64,000 nt of DNA from Mumia sp050632745 (GTDB lineage: Bacteria; Actinomycetota; Actinomycetes; Propionibacteriales; Nocardioidaceae). The notes below the pieces were generated by a model that was not told the origin of the DNA, searched no databases, and worked only from the letters and a program-made list of their open reading frames with translations. Positions 1-7,857 of this stretch are shown one piece after another. The translations under genes and the position numbers were made by a program. The first letter of the stretch is position 1; the number at the start of each line of letters is the position of its first letter. Location of the stretch: the NCBI RefSeq assembly GCF_050632745.1, contig NZ_JBODSD010000001.1:1302001-1366000 (forward strand), given 5' to 3'.

Positions 1-22
1 CCGGATCATGCTCGAGGACTGA
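1..22 (+). CDS. C-terminal tail of an upstream gene (partial)
   Basis: The first 22 bases can be read as the last codons of a plus-strand gene (R-I-M-L-E-D, stop at 20-22). Nothing more than the stop codon and six residues is visible, so the product cannot be named. The call rests on position and on the absence of any other gene in this stretch; the next gene converges on it from the minus strand with a gap of about 26 bases. Confidence 0.3.
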
Positions 23-48
23 CGCGGGCGGGGCGCGCCTGCGGGCGG

Positions 49-1071
49 TCAGGGGCGCAGCCGGGCCACGAGCTCGCCGCGGCTGCGGACGCCCACCTTC
101 GCGTACACCGACTTCAGGTGGTCCTGGACGGTGTAGGAGGAGATGCCGAGCAGCCGCGCGATGCGGGTCGTCGGGTGGCCGGCGACCACCGCCTCGCACA
201 CCTGCCGCTCGCGCGGCGTCAGCCCGTACGCGGCGGCGATCACGTCGGTCAGCTCCTCGCCGGCCGCACGTGACACCGTGACCGCGACCAGCCCGGGCTC
301 GTCGCCGACGAGCGCGCTGGACGCGAGGACCGCCCAGCCGTGCCCGTCACGGACGTGCGCGCGGGCGGTGCGGCCGCTCGTGCGGGCCTCCAGGGCGAGG
401 ACCTTGGCGAGCAGTGCGAACCGGCCGGGGTCGTGCGCGTCGATGCGGGCGGCCCACGTCGCCGTCGAGGCGGTGGACGACCGCGTTCGACCGTGGGTGT
501 CGACGACCACGACGGCGGGCGGTGTGTCGTCGGACGACCCGCGTACGCCGGTCCGCGCCGTGACCCGGGTCGCGCTCGCGACAGCCGGCGCCACCGCGGC
601 GAGGAACTCCACCTCCCGGTCGGTGAAGTCGGAGCCGCGACGGACCAGTCCGGCGGCACCCCAGCACGATCCGTCGGCGAGGAACGTGGTGCGCACCTCG
701 CGGTCGAGCCCGAGAGGCCGCCAGACGTTGCGGAGCCGCCCGCTGCGACGGCGCTCGCGGGCAGGCAGCTCCGACGAGCGCGCGACCACCTGCCCGCGGC
801 GGGCGAGGTCGGCGAACCGGTTCGGCTCGCCCGGGTCGTACTCGGCGGTGGCGAGCGCGGGCTCGTACCCGCCCGGGAGCCGGGCGGAGCCGCTCACCAT
901 GCCCGTGATCGTCAGCGTGGTCGGGTCGAGGGTCGCCCAGCAGGTGAGCTCCGTGGGCACCTGCGCCTCCACCGTCGCGAGCGCGGCGGCGTGCAGCTCG
1001 CCGGCCCCGATCCCCGTGGTGGCCAGCGAGGCGATCTCGCGTCGAGCCCGGTCGGCCCGGTGCTCCCACAT
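49..1071 (-). CDS. LuxR-family transcriptional regulator
   Basis: A DNA-binding regulator of about 340 residues. The last ~65 residues form a LuxR-type helix-turn-helix: LTPRERQVCEAVVAG, then a recognition helix around ISSYTVQDHLKSVYAKVG. The N-terminal ~280 residues look like a GAF-like sensory region, with no phosphoacceptor receiver motif. I place the start at the ATG ending at 1071 because a GATACT -10 (1078-1083, minus strand) lies six bases upstream, which fits a leaderless transcript; an upstream GTG at 1092 would add seven residues. It is divergent from the DUF1304 gene. Target genes and ligand are unknown. Confidence 0.85.
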   Translation of the reverse strand: MWEHRADRARREIASLATTGIGAGELHAAALATVEAQVPTELTCWATLDPTTLTITGMVSGSARLPGGYEPALATAEYDPGEPNRFADLARRGQVVARSSELPARERRRSGRLRNVWRPLGLDREVRTTFLADGSCWGAAGLVRRGSDFTDREVEFLAAVAPAVASATRVTARTGVRGSSDDTPPAVVVVDTHGRTRSSTASTATWAARIDAHDPGRFALLAKVLALEARTSGRTARAHVRDGHGWAVLASSALVGDEPGLVAVTVSRAAGEELTDVIAAAYGLTPRERQVCEAVVAGHPTTRIARLLGISSYTVQDHLKSVYAKVGVRSRGELVARLRP

Positions 1072-1156
1072 GGCCTCAGTATCGCCCCGCACCGCCCCGC
1101 GGACCCCCAGGATTCAGGGATCGACGCGGACCTGACCCGGTCCTAGCGTCGGAGGC

Positions 1157-1558
1157 ATGACCGTGATCGTGTGGGTGGCGACGCTCGTGGTGGCAGCCGT
1201 GCACCTCCTGGCGTTCCTGTGGGAGGTCGTGCTCATCCAGCGACCGAGCGTGCACGAGGGGGTCTTCGCGATCCCGGCGCGAGACCTTCCGGCGATCCGG
1301 CTGTGGGCCTTCGGCGTGGGCTTCTACAACCTCTTCCTCGCCGCCGGGGCCGTCGCCGGTGTGCTGTTCTGGGCCGCGGGCGAGGAGACCGTCGGCAAGA
1401 CGCTCGTCGTGTACGTGTGCGTCTTCGCCGCGTTGTCGGGACTGGTGCTCTTCGTCGGGGACCGCATGGCGCTGTCGCGGGAACGCGGATCCGGTGTCGG
1501 GGGCGCGGTCGCGCAGGGAGTCCCGCCGCTCGTGGCGCTCGGCGCGATGCTGCTGTGA
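1157..1558 (+). CDS. DUF1304 family membrane protein
   Basis: A 133-residue integral membrane protein with about four hydrophobic helices (residues 1-22, 50-72, 80-100, 115-133). The pattern of an early helix ending in HLLAFLWEVVLIQ, a central FYNLFLA, and a C-terminal ALGAMLL is that of DUF1304, whose function is unknown. The start is supported by a CGGAGG ribosome site four bases upstream; a TAGCGT -10 at 1144-1149 would also allow a leaderless message. It is divergent from the LuxR regulator, which could control it, but no operator is evident. Confidence 0.85.
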   Translation: MTVIVWVATLVVAAVHLLAFLWEVVLIQRPSVHEGVFAIPARDLPAIRLWAFGVGFYNLFLAAGAVAGVLFWAAGEETVGKTLVVYVCVFAALSGLVLFVGDRMALSRERGSGVGGAVAQGVPPLVALGAMLL

Positions 1559-1603
1559 GGCGGCCCCGCCCGCGAGCCCGCCCCGCCCGCGCGGGTTGGT
1601 CGG

Positions 1604-1638
1604 TGGGTGGTCACCGGCGCGAGGGGCGTGACCACCCA
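1604..1638. terminator. Perfect 11-bp hairpin between convergent genes
   Basis: TGGGTGGTCAC (1604-1614) and GTGACCACCCA (1628-1638) are perfectly complementary around a 13-base loop. It sits between the 3' ends of the convergent DUF1304 and metallohydrolase genes, so it could end transcription from either side. There is no U-tract, which is common for high-GC terminators. Confidence 0.6.
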
Positions 1639-1640
1639 GG

Positions 1641-1720
1641 GACCGACGCGGGGCCTCAGCGACCGACGCGGGGCCTCAGGGACCGACGCGGGGCCTCAGG
1701 GACCGACGCGTGGCCTCATC
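1641..1720. repeat. Four tandem copies of a 20-bp repeat
   Basis: Four head-to-tail 20-base units begin with GACCGACGCG at 1641, 1661, 1681 and 1701. The first three differ only in the final base (C, G, G); the fourth has two or three changes. The last unit and part of the third encode the final residues (MRPRVGP) and stop of the minus-strand metallohydrolase, so the array spans a coding/non-coding border. The origin looks like slippage or local duplication. Confidence 0.9.
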
Positions 1721-2481
1721 CGACGGCGGGCGTCCGCGTGCTCGGCCAGGAGCCACTCGGCGGCACCGGAGAGTCGAGGGTCGTCGGTCTCGGACTCGAG
1801 GGGGAGCGAGGCCAGGTAGTCGCGGTCGGCGGCGATCCGCCGCTGCAGCTCGGCGCGATCACCGACGCTGCCGTGGCCCGGCACGACGGCCTCGACCCGC
1901 GGGGCGACGCGCTCGAACAGGTCGAGCGCCTCGGCGTAGTCGTCCCACGGGTGGGCGGCCTCGAGGTCCAGCAGCGGGACCTCGACGTCGGACAGCATGT
2001 CGCCGGCGACGAGGACCCCGACGTCGGCGACCAGGAGCGCGGCGTGCCCCGCTGCGTGCGCACGGTGCTCGAGGACGCGGACCTCGCGCCCTTCCCACGG
2101 CAGCACGTCCGAGGAAGGCTCGAGCGCGACCACGCGTCCCAGGCCGCTCGTGTCGACCCCGTCGAGCGCCTCGCGGGCCTTGCGGGTGTTGTCGTCGACG
2201 ACCGCGAGCGCCCGGCGAGCACCGGCCGCGGTGGCCCAGCGCGGCCCGTCCCCGAGGGCCGGTCGCCAGAGGAGGTGGTCCCAGTGGGGGTGCGTCGAGA
2301 ACGCGCCCGTCACCGTCAGGCCGCGCGCGGTGAGCTCTGCGGCGAGGTCGTCGATCTCGCGACCGGTCACCGCGGGGTCGACGATCAGGCACTCCCGGCC
2401 GCCCTCGCCCACCACGACCGTCGTCGTGGTGGTGCAGAACGGGTGCGTCGCGACGAGGACGCCGGGAGCGACCTCGATCAT
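1696..2481 (-). CDS. MBL-fold metallo-hydrolase
   Basis: A 261-residue metallo-beta-lactamase-fold hydrolase. The metal-binding THPHWDHLLW motif lies near residue 70; further ligands are the HAAGHA region, the GDM aspartate and a C-terminal PGHGS histidine. The substrate is unknown; small thioester or lactone hydrolysis is possible for this fold. The ATG overlaps the TGA of the upstream TrpB-like gene (ATGA at 2478-2481), so the two are very likely co-translated. The last codons lie inside a 20-bp tandem repeat, so the C-terminal tail is probably not functionally important. Confidence 0.88.
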   Translation of the reverse strand: MIEVAPGVLVATHPFCTTTTTVVVGEGGRECLIVDPAVTGREIDDLAAELTARGLTVTGAFSTHPHWDHLLWRPALGDGPRWATAAGARRALAVVDDNTRKAREALDGVDTSGLGRVVALEPSSDVLPWEGREVRVLEHRAHAAGHAALLVADVGVLVAGDMLSDVEVPLLDLEAAHPWDDYAEALDLFERVAPRVEAVVPGHGSVGDRAELQRRIAADRDYLASLPLESETDDPRLSGAAEWLLAEHADARRRMRPRVGP

Positions 2482-3836
2482 CCGACCGACGGCACCGCGG
2501 CCAGGGAGGCGGCCAGCTCGTCGTCGCTGAGCGGGTCGTCCTCGAGTCGGCCGTGCAGGTACGAGTCGTACGCGCCGAGCTCGAGCAGGCCGTGGCCGGA
2601 CAGCCCGATCACGATCACCGGCTCCGCGCCCGACTCCGCGGCGGCCAGCGCCGTACGGCGTGCCTGGGCGAGCGCGTGGGAGGACTCGGGCGCGGCGACG
2701 ATGCCCTCGGTGCGCGCGAACTCGGTCGCCGTCTCGAAGCACTCGCTCTGGTGCAGCGCGACGGCCTCGATCAGACCCTCGTGCGCGACGTGCGAGACCA
2801 GCGGCGCCATCGCGTGGTAGCGCAGGCCGCCCGCGTGGATCGGGGACGGCACGAAGTCGTGCCCGAGCGTGTACATCTTCATGAGCGGCGTCATGCCGCC
2901 GGTGTCGCCGAAGTCGTAGCGGTACTCGCCGCGGGTGAGCGTCGGGCACGACGACGGCTCGACGGCGACGATCGCCGGTGCCTGACGCCCGGCCAGCTTC
3001 TCCCGCAGGAACGGGAACGCCAGGCCCGCGAAGTTGGAGCCGCCACCCGCGCAGCCGATCACGACGTCGGCACCGGACTCGCCCGCCTTCGCGAGCTGGA
3101 GCAGCGCCTCCTCGCCGATCACCGTCTGGTGGAGGAGGACGTGGTTGAGCACGGACCCGAGGGCGTACTTGGTCGCCTCGTCCTGGGCCGCGAGCTCGAC
3201 CGCCTCGGTGATCGCGATGCCGAGCGATCCCGGGTGGTCGGCCGGGAACCCCTTGCCGAACTCCGTCAGCGGGCTCGGCGAACGGTGGACCTTGCCCCCG
3301 AACACCTCGATGAGGGTCCGGCGCTGCGGCTTGGTGTCGTACGACGCCCCGACCTGCCACACCTCGCACTCGAGCCCGAACAGCGCGCACGCGTACGACA
3401 GGGCGGTGCCCCACTGGCCGGCGCCGGTCTCGGTGGTCAGGCGGGTGATGCCGTTCTGGGCGTTGTAGTAGACCTGCGGGACCGAGGTGTTGGTCTTGTG
3501 CGAGCCGGCCGGGGAGACGCCCTCGTACTTGTAGTAGATCCGCGCGGACGTGCCGAGCTTCTGCTCCCAGCGGCGGGCGCGCACCAGCGGCGAGGGCCGG
3601 TACTGCCGGTAGACGGCGCGCACCGGCTCCGGGATCTCCACGTAGCGGTCGGTGGTCACCTCCTGGGCGATCAGCTCCGGCGGGAACAGCGGCGCGAGGT
3701 CGTCCGGGCCGACCGGCTCGTGGGTCGCCGGGTGCAGCGGCGGTGGCGGCGGCGTCGGGAGGTCGGCGACGACGTTGTACCAGTGGGTCGGCATCTCCGA
3801 CTCGTCGAGCGTGATGCGGATCCGGTCGTCGGTCAT
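2478..3836 (-). CDS. TrpB-like PLP-dependent enzyme (TrpB2 type)
   Basis: A 452-residue pyridoxal-phosphate enzyme of the tryptophan synthase beta superfamily, long TrpB2 branch. Visible features are the PLP lysine in GSHKTNTS (K114), the phosphate-binding GCAGGGSNFAG loop near residue 240, and the extended N-terminus typical of TrpB2. Stand-alone TrpB2 proteins can condense indole and serine, and some may act as serine deaminases. No trpA is nearby. The ribosome site AGGAGGA is seven bases before the ATG. It lies in an Rrf2-TrpB2-MBL operon, which argues for a role other than routine tryptophan synthesis. Confidence 0.9.
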   Translation of the reverse strand: MTDDRIRITLDESEMPTHWYNVVADLPTPPPPPLHPATHEPVGPDDLAPLFPPELIAQEVTTDRYVEIPEPVRAVYRQYRPSPLVRARRWEQKLGTSARIYYKYEGVSPAGSHKTNTSVPQVYYNAQNGITRLTTETGAGQWGTALSYACALFGLECEVWQVGASYDTKPQRRTLIEVFGGKVHRSPSPLTEFGKGFPADHPGSLGIAITEAVELAAQDEATKYALGSVLNHVLLHQTVIGEEALLQLAKAGESGADVVIGCAGGGSNFAGLAFPFLREKLAGRQAPAIVAVEPSSCPTLTRGEYRYDFGDTGGMTPLMKMYTLGHDFVPSPIHAGGLRYHAMAPLVSHVAHEGLIEAVALHQSECFETATEFARTEGIVAAPESSHALAQARRTALAAAESGAEPVIVIGLSGHGLLELGAYDSYLHGRLEDDPLSDDELAASLAAVPSVG

Positions 3837-3858
3837 CGTTCCTCCTGAGGTCGGGCGC

Positions 3859-4314
3859 TCAGGCTATCGGTCCCGTGCCGCCGTCGGAATGCGCGAGGGC
3901 GTCGTCGAGGGCGTCCGCGACCGTCGTACGGGCCAGCTCGGCGCGGACCGCGTCGTCCACGCGGGCGTACACCGGAGCGAGCGCAGGTCGGATCCCTCGG
4001 GCGACCACGCAGCGCGGACTCGGCTCGTTGCGGTGCATCGCGAAGGCGGGGTCGGCTCCGAGGGCCTCGTCGACGTCGCGCAGCGTGATGGCCGAGGCTT
4101 CGCGCGCGAGCCGCCAGCCCGCGCCGGCTCCGCGACGGGAGACGACGACGTCGGACGCGCGCAGGTCGGAGAGCAGCCGGCGGATCACCACCGGGTTCGT
4201 CCGGACGCTCCGCGAGATGTCCTCCGACGTCGACCACTCCTCGCCGCGGCGGCGGTGCAGCTCCATCCACGCCAGCACATGCACGGCGATGGTCAGGCGA
4301 CTGTTCGCGCTCAT
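3859..4314 (-). CDS. Rrf2-family transcriptional regulator
   Basis: A 151-residue winged-helix regulator. The N-terminus (MSANSRLTIAVHVLAWM) and the helix-turn-helix SVRTNPVVIRRLLSDL followed by a GAGAGW wing are typical of the Rrf2 family. Only one cysteine is present in the region where Fe-S members have three, so an iron-sulphur cluster is unlikely. A TACCAT -10 at 4321-4326 lies six bases upstream of the ATG, giving a leaderless transcript and overlapping a GTAAC/GTTAC inverted repeat. It heads an operon with TrpB2 and the metallohydrolase, and is divergent from an MFS exporter that it probably controls. Confidence 0.88.
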   Translation of the reverse strand: MSANSRLTIAVHVLAWMELHRRRGEEWSTSEDISRSVRTNPVVIRRLLSDLRASDVVVSRRGAGAGWRLAREASAITLRDVDEALGADPAFAMHRNEPSPRCVVARGIRPALAPVYARVDDAVRAELARTTVADALDDALAHSDGGTGPIA

Positions 4315-4323
4315 GGTGCTATG

Positions 4324-4340
4324 GTAACCAGAATTGTTAC
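4324..4340. promoter_or_regulatory. Candidate Rrf2 operator
   Basis: GTAAC (4324-4328) and GTTAC (4336-4340) form an inverted repeat with a 7-base spacer between the divergent Rrf2 and MFS genes. It overlaps the -10 hexamer of the Rrf2 gene, as expected for autorepression. Assignment to Rrf2 is by position only. Confidence 0.5.
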
Positions 4341-4383
4341 GACTGGCGCCGCGACGCGAGCGGACGCCTTCGGGGAGGTCCGC

Positions 4384-5781
4384 ATGTCCGTGTCGTCGAC
4401 CCGCACGCCTCCGCGGCAGGACACCCGGTCGGCGCGGTGGACGCTCGCCGTCGTCGCCGCCGGCACCTTCCTGATGCTGGCCGCCTTCACGATGCCGCTC
4501 GCGACGATCGTCCCGACGGCCGCGTCGCTCGACGCGGGCGTCGCCGGTCGGACGTGGATCCTGAGCTCGATGAGCATCGGGCTGGCGGCCGCGCTGCTGA
4601 CCAGCGGCGCGGTCGCCGACGACCTCGGGCGTCGGAGGACGTTCGTCGTCGGTCTGGTCGTGATGGCGGTGACCGCCGTGGTGTGCGCGCTCGCGCCGGG
4701 CACCGCGCTCTTCGTCGTCGCCCGCGTCCTGCAGGGGGTCGGGGGAGCCGCCGTCACCGCCTCGGGGCTCGGCATCATCGCCCACCGCTTCCCGCAGGGC
4801 CCGGCGCGTGCGAAGGCGAGCGGGGTGTGGGGCGCCTCGCTCGGGGCCGGGATCGCGCTGGGGCCGGTGGTCGCCGGGCTGTGCGACGCGTGGGTGTCCT
4901 GGCGGCTGGCGTACGCCGTCCTGGCCGTCGCGTCGCTGGCGACCGCGGCGCTGGCCCGGGCGGTCGTGGCGGAGTCGCGCGCGCCGTACCCGCGACCCGT
5001 CGACCGCTGGGGCGGCCTGCTCCTCGCCGCCGGGCTCGCGAGCCTGCTCGCGGGCCTCGTCGAGGGCCGGCAGGGTCTCGGCGACCCGGCCGTCCTCGCG
5101 CTGTTCGGCGGCGCCGCGGTGCTCCTGGTCGCGTTCATCGTCGCGGAGCGTCGCGGGAGGGCTCCCATGCTCGACCTCGGGCTCCTGCGGCACCGGCCGT
5201 TCGTCGCCGCGACCGTCGCCGCGTTCGCCACCGGGATGGGGGTCATCGCCCTCTTCTCGTTCATCGCCGTCTTCCTCGACGCCGGGCTCGGCATCGACGC
5301 GCTGGGCGCCGCGCTGCTGCTCATGGCGTGGTCGGTGACGAGCGTCGTGGCGTCGTTGCTCGCCCGACGCATCCCGGAGCGACGCTTCCCAGGGCGGGTG
5401 CAGCTCGCCACCGGGCTGGTCGGGGTGGCCGTGGGACAGGCGGCGTTGACGGCCGTCGGGCCGGGAACGACCTGGCTGCGCTTCGTGCCCGCCCTCGTCG
5501 TGGCGGGCGTGGCCAGCGGCATCCTCAACGCGGCGCTCGGCCGCGAGGCGGTCGCCAGCGTGCCGGTCGGTCGCGAGGCGATGGGGGCCGGCGCCAACAA
5601 CACGGCGCGCTACGTCGGCTCGGCGATCGGGGTGACCGTCGTCGCGGTCGTCGTTGCGGCCCACGGCCCGACGCAGCAGGACCTGTACGACGGGTGGAAC
5701 GTCGCGGCGCTGCTGACGGCGGGCTTCTCCCTCGTCGGCGCCGCGGTCGTCGCGGCCTGCCGGCCCCGTTCCCGTCCCTGA
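4384..5781 (+). CDS. MFS transporter (drug/metabolite exporter type)
   Basis: A 465-residue major facilitator with about 12-14 hydrophobic helices. Family signatures visible are DDLGRRRTFVVG in the loop between helices 2 and 3 and a motif-C-like GASLGAGIALGPVVAG in helix 5, the latter typical of proton-coupled exporters. The start is set by GGGAGG at 4373-4378, six bases before the ATG; the frame is open further upstream but would cross the operator. It is divergent from the Rrf2 regulator, a common arrangement for regulated efflux. The substrate cannot be deduced. Confidence 0.88.
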   Translation: MSVSSTRTPPRQDTRSARWTLAVVAAGTFLMLAAFTMPLATIVPTAASLDAGVAGRTWILSSMSIGLAAALLTSGAVADDLGRRRTFVVGLVVMAVTAVVCALAPGTALFVVARVLQGVGGAAVTASGLGIIAHRFPQGPARAKASGVWGASLGAGIALGPVVAGLCDAWVSWRLAYAVLAVASLATAALARAVVAESRAPYPRPVDRWGGLLLAAGLASLLAGLVEGRQGLGDPAVLALFGGAAVLLVAFIVAERRGRAPMLDLGLLRHRPFVAATVAAFATGMGVIALFSFIAVFLDAGLGIDALGAALLLMAWSVTSVVASLLARRIPERRFPGRVQLATGLVGVAVGQAALTAVGPGTTWLRFVPALVVAGVASGILNAALGREAVASVPVGREAMGAGANNTARYVGSAIGVTVVAVVVAAHGPTQQDLYDGWNVAALLTAGFSLVGAAVVAACRPRSRP

Positions 5782-5814
5782 GCCGCGGCCGAGGCTTGCG
5801 TCGACGACGTCGAA

Positions 5815-5834
5815 GTGCAACTGTGAAGTTGCAC
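5815..5834. promoter_or_regulatory. Palindromic operator, probable ArsR site
   Basis: GTGCAACT (5815-5822) and AGTTGCAC (5827-5834) form a perfect 8-bp inverted repeat around four bases. It lies 20 bases upstream of the SRPBCC-ArsR operon, where an ArsR repressor would block transcription. No other palindrome is seen here. Confidence 0.65.
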
Positions 5835-5853
5835 ATCGACGAAGGGAGGCAAG

Positions 5854-6312
5854 ATGGACGCCGAGAACGACCGCATCGAGCAGCAGATCGACATCGACGC
5901 CCCGGCCGAGCGGGTGTGGGACCTGGTGGCCGTCCCGGGGTGGTACGTCAACGACGGCGCGTACGAGGAGCACCGGATCGAGCGGGTGGGAGACGTCGAC
6001 CTCGTGCACGACCGCGTCCACGGCGTCTTCGCGTTCCGGACGGTCGCCCTCGAGCGGCCCCGCTACGCGGCGTTCCGCTGGATCGCGGACCACGAGTCCT
6101 CTGACCCCGACACCGAGTCGACGCTGGTCGAGTTCTGGATCGACGAGCGACCGGGCGGCGTCACGCTCCGCGTCGTCGAGAGCGGCTTCGCCTCGCTCGG
6201 CGGCACCGAGGACGATCGTCGTACGAGACTCGCCGACAACGTGGAGGGGTGGACGATCGAGCTCGCCGTGGCGCGTGATCACGTCGAGTCGGTCGCGGCG
6301 GGGCGGGCATGA
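5854..6312 (+). CDS. SRPBCC (AHSA1/START-like) domain protein
   Basis: A 152-residue SRPBCC-fold protein. It opens with IEQQIDIDAPAERVWDLV, the typical first strand and helix of the START/AHSA1 fold, and ends with the long C-terminal helix around NVEGWTIELAVAR. The fold makes a hydrophobic pocket; the ligand is not known. GGGAGG precedes the ATG. Its stop overlaps the start of the ArsR gene (ATGA at 6309-6312). SRPBCC and ArsR genes are very often paired, the former probably handling the compound sensed or controlled by the latter. Confidence 0.85.
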   Translation: MDAENDRIEQQIDIDAPAERVWDLVAVPGWYVNDGAYEEHRIERVGDVDLVHDRVHGVFAFRTVALERPRYAAFRWIADHESSDPDTESTLVEFWIDERPGGVTLRVVESGFASLGGTEDDRRTRLADNVEGWTIELAVARDHVESVAAGRA

Positions 6313-6632
6313 GCGGATCCGCGTCGCCCGCGGCGTCGTTCGCCGCGCTCGGCGACGAGACCCGGTGGGCGCTGCTCGTCCGGCTGGGGGGCGGCGCCGC
6401 GTCGGCCTCGACGCTGGCGGCGGACCTCCCGATCTCGCGGCAGGCCGTCGCGAAGCATCTGGAGGTGCTGCGCGAGGTCGGGCTCGTCACCTCCGAGAGG
6501 TACGGACGGGAGGTGCGCTTCCGTCCGCTCGGCGCGGAGCTGAGCCGGCTCGGACGCGACCTGCAGCGGCACGCCGACGCCTGGCAGCGCCGGCTCGAGC
6601 TGCTGAAGCGAGCGGCCGAGGCCGAGGGGTAG
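6309..6632 (+). CDS. ArsR-family transcriptional regulator
   Basis: A 107-residue winged-helix repressor: FAALGDETRWALLVRLGGG is the ArsR opening, and ISRQAVAKHLEVLREVGLV is the recognition helix region. No CxC-type metal site is present, so it probably does not sense metal. It is coupled by a 4-base overlap to the SRPBCC gene, and the perfect palindrome at 5815-5834 upstream of both is its likely operator, giving autoregulation. Confidence 0.88.
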   Translation: MSGSASPAASFAALGDETRWALLVRLGGGAASASTLAADLPISRQAVAKHLEVLREVGLVTSERYGREVRFRPLGAELSRLGRDLQRHADAWQRRLELLKRAAEAEG

Positions 6633-6663
6633 GCCGAGCCGGTCTCGACAGGACGTCTCAAGG

Positions 6664-6685
6664 TTGGTTAGGTTTGCCTAACCAA
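6664..6685. promoter_or_regulatory. DtxR/IdeR-type iron box
   Basis: TTGGTTAGG (6664-6672) and CCTAACCAA (6677-6685) are a perfect 9-bp inverted repeat around TTTG. The core TTAGG-TTTG-CCTAA closely follows the DtxR/IdeR box (TTAGGTTAGSCTAACCTAA). It lies 15 bases upstream of a siderophore-interacting protein gene, so repression by iron-loaded IdeR is expected. Confidence 0.85.
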
Positions 6686-6700
6686 TCCGAGGAGAATCGC

Positions 6701-7534
6701 ATGGCACGAAGCAACTTGGCGGCGCAGCGCATCGAGGCCCGCACGCCCGGACTGCTCACCCTCCACGTCGTCGGCAAGGAGCGCGTGTCTCGGAGCTTCG
6801 TCCGCGTGACCCTGGGGCGAGGAGACGTCGCCGACTTCGTCCCGCTCGGCTACGACCAGTGGTTCCGCCTGTTCCTCCCGGTCTCGGACACCTCGCTCGC
6901 CCGCGTCCCCGCGAAGCTCACCACGCTCTCCTACCTCCGGTTCATGGCGGTGTCGAAGACCGAGCGGCCCGTGCTGCGCAACTACACCGTGCGCGCCTAC
7001 CGGCCCGACGGCGAGGACGGGCCCGAGATCGACGTCGACTTCGTCGTGCACGGCGACGCGACGGAGGGGACGGCCGGGCCTGCAGCGTCCTGGGCGCAGT
7101 CGTGCGAGCCCGGCGACCCGGTCGCGATCCTCGACGAGGGACGGTGCTTCAACCCGCCGGAAGGGACGCGGGAGCTCCTCCTCGCCGCGGACGAGACCGG
7201 TCTCCCCGCGGTCGCGGGGATCCTCGCCTCGCTCGAGCCGGGCGCCGTCGGTCGCGTCGTCGTCGAGGTGCCGACGGCCGACGACCGGCAGGACCTCGTG
7301 GCGCCTGCCGGTGTCGACGTCGTCTGGGTGGTCCGCGGCGACGACCGGGCGACGCCGGGGGAGGCGGCCCTCGCGACCGTGCGGGCGCTCCCGGCGCCTG
7401 CGCCTCAGACCTACGCGTGGGTGGTCGGCGAGTCGGCGCTGGTCGCCGGGGCGCGCCGTCACTGGGTCCAGTCGGGCGTCCCGAAGGCGGACATCACCTT
7501 CGTCGGCTACTGGAAGGCCGGCCGGGCGCACTGA
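6701..7534 (+). CDS. Siderophore-interacting protein (ViuB/SIP family FAD reductase)
   Basis: A 277-residue ferric-siderophore reductase of the SIP family, predicted cytoplasmic, freeing iron from imported siderophores using FAD and NAD(P)H. The FAD-binding barrel comes first, with the flavin motif RNYTVRAYRP near residue 90; the NAD(P)H half contains LLAADETGLPAVAGIL near 165, and the C-terminus ends in YWKAGRAH, typical of the family. The ATG follows GAGGAG. The perfect IdeR-type palindrome just upstream shows iron control. No siderophore transporter is adjacent. Confidence 0.92.
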   Translation: MARSNLAAQRIEARTPGLLTLHVVGKERVSRSFVRVTLGRGDVADFVPLGYDQWFRLFLPVSDTSLARVPAKLTTLSYLRFMAVSKTERPVLRNYTVRAYRPDGEDGPEIDVDFVVHGDATEGTAGPAASWAQSCEPGDPVAILDEGRCFNPPEGTRELLLAADETGLPAVAGILASLEPGAVGRVVVEVPTADDRQDLVAPAGVDVVWVVRGDDRATPGEAALATVRALPAPAPQTYAWVVGESALVAGARRHWVQSGVPKADITFVGYWKAGRAH

Positions 7535-7553
7535 CCGGGCGCTGCGGCTCCGG

Positions 7554-7853
7554 TCAGTCGAACAGGTCCGAGAGCCAGTTCTCCTTCTTCTTGCGCTTGT
7601 ACGAGCGGTCGTCGTACCGGCGGTCGTCGGAGCGACGGTCCTCGTACCCGCGCTGCTGGTACGACGGCTGCGGCGGCTGTTGGTAGGACGGCTGCGCGGG
7701 CGCCGCCGGGGCCGCCTGCGTGCCGGCGCGGTCGATGATCTTGTCGAGCTCTCCACGGTCGAGCCACACGCCACGGCACTCCGGGCAGTAGTCGATCTCG
7801 ATCCCGCTGCGCTCGCTCATCACGAGGGTGGTGTCGTCGTTCGGGCATCTCAT
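7554..7853 (-). CDS. TFIIB-type zinc-ribbon protein
   Basis: A 99-residue protein with a zf-TFIIB zinc ribbon at the N-terminus: MRCPNDDT and, 20 residues on, YCPECRGVWLDRGELDKI. The two CxxC/CPN-type knuckles are expected to bind one zinc. The rest is a low-complexity tail of P, S, Y, Q repeats (PSYQQPPQPSYQQ) and a basic KRKKKENWLSDLFD end. The function is unknown. The next minus-strand gene upstream ends four bases away, so the two may be one unit. Confidence 0.8.
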   Translation of the reverse strand: MRCPNDDTTLVMSERSGIEIDYCPECRGVWLDRGELDKIIDRAGTQAAPAAPAQPSYQQPPQPSYQQRGYEDRRSDDRRYDDRSYKRKKKENWLSDLFD

Positions 7854-7857
7854 GCGT

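Noticed and set aside
1641..1720. The 20-bp tandem repeats as a CRISPR array
   Set aside because: The units are contiguous with no spacers and no cas genes are present.
3652..4383. Extension of the MFS frame upstream of 4384
   Set aside because: It would cross the Rrf2 gene and the operator; the GGGAGG ribosome site and the helix pattern fix the start at 4384.
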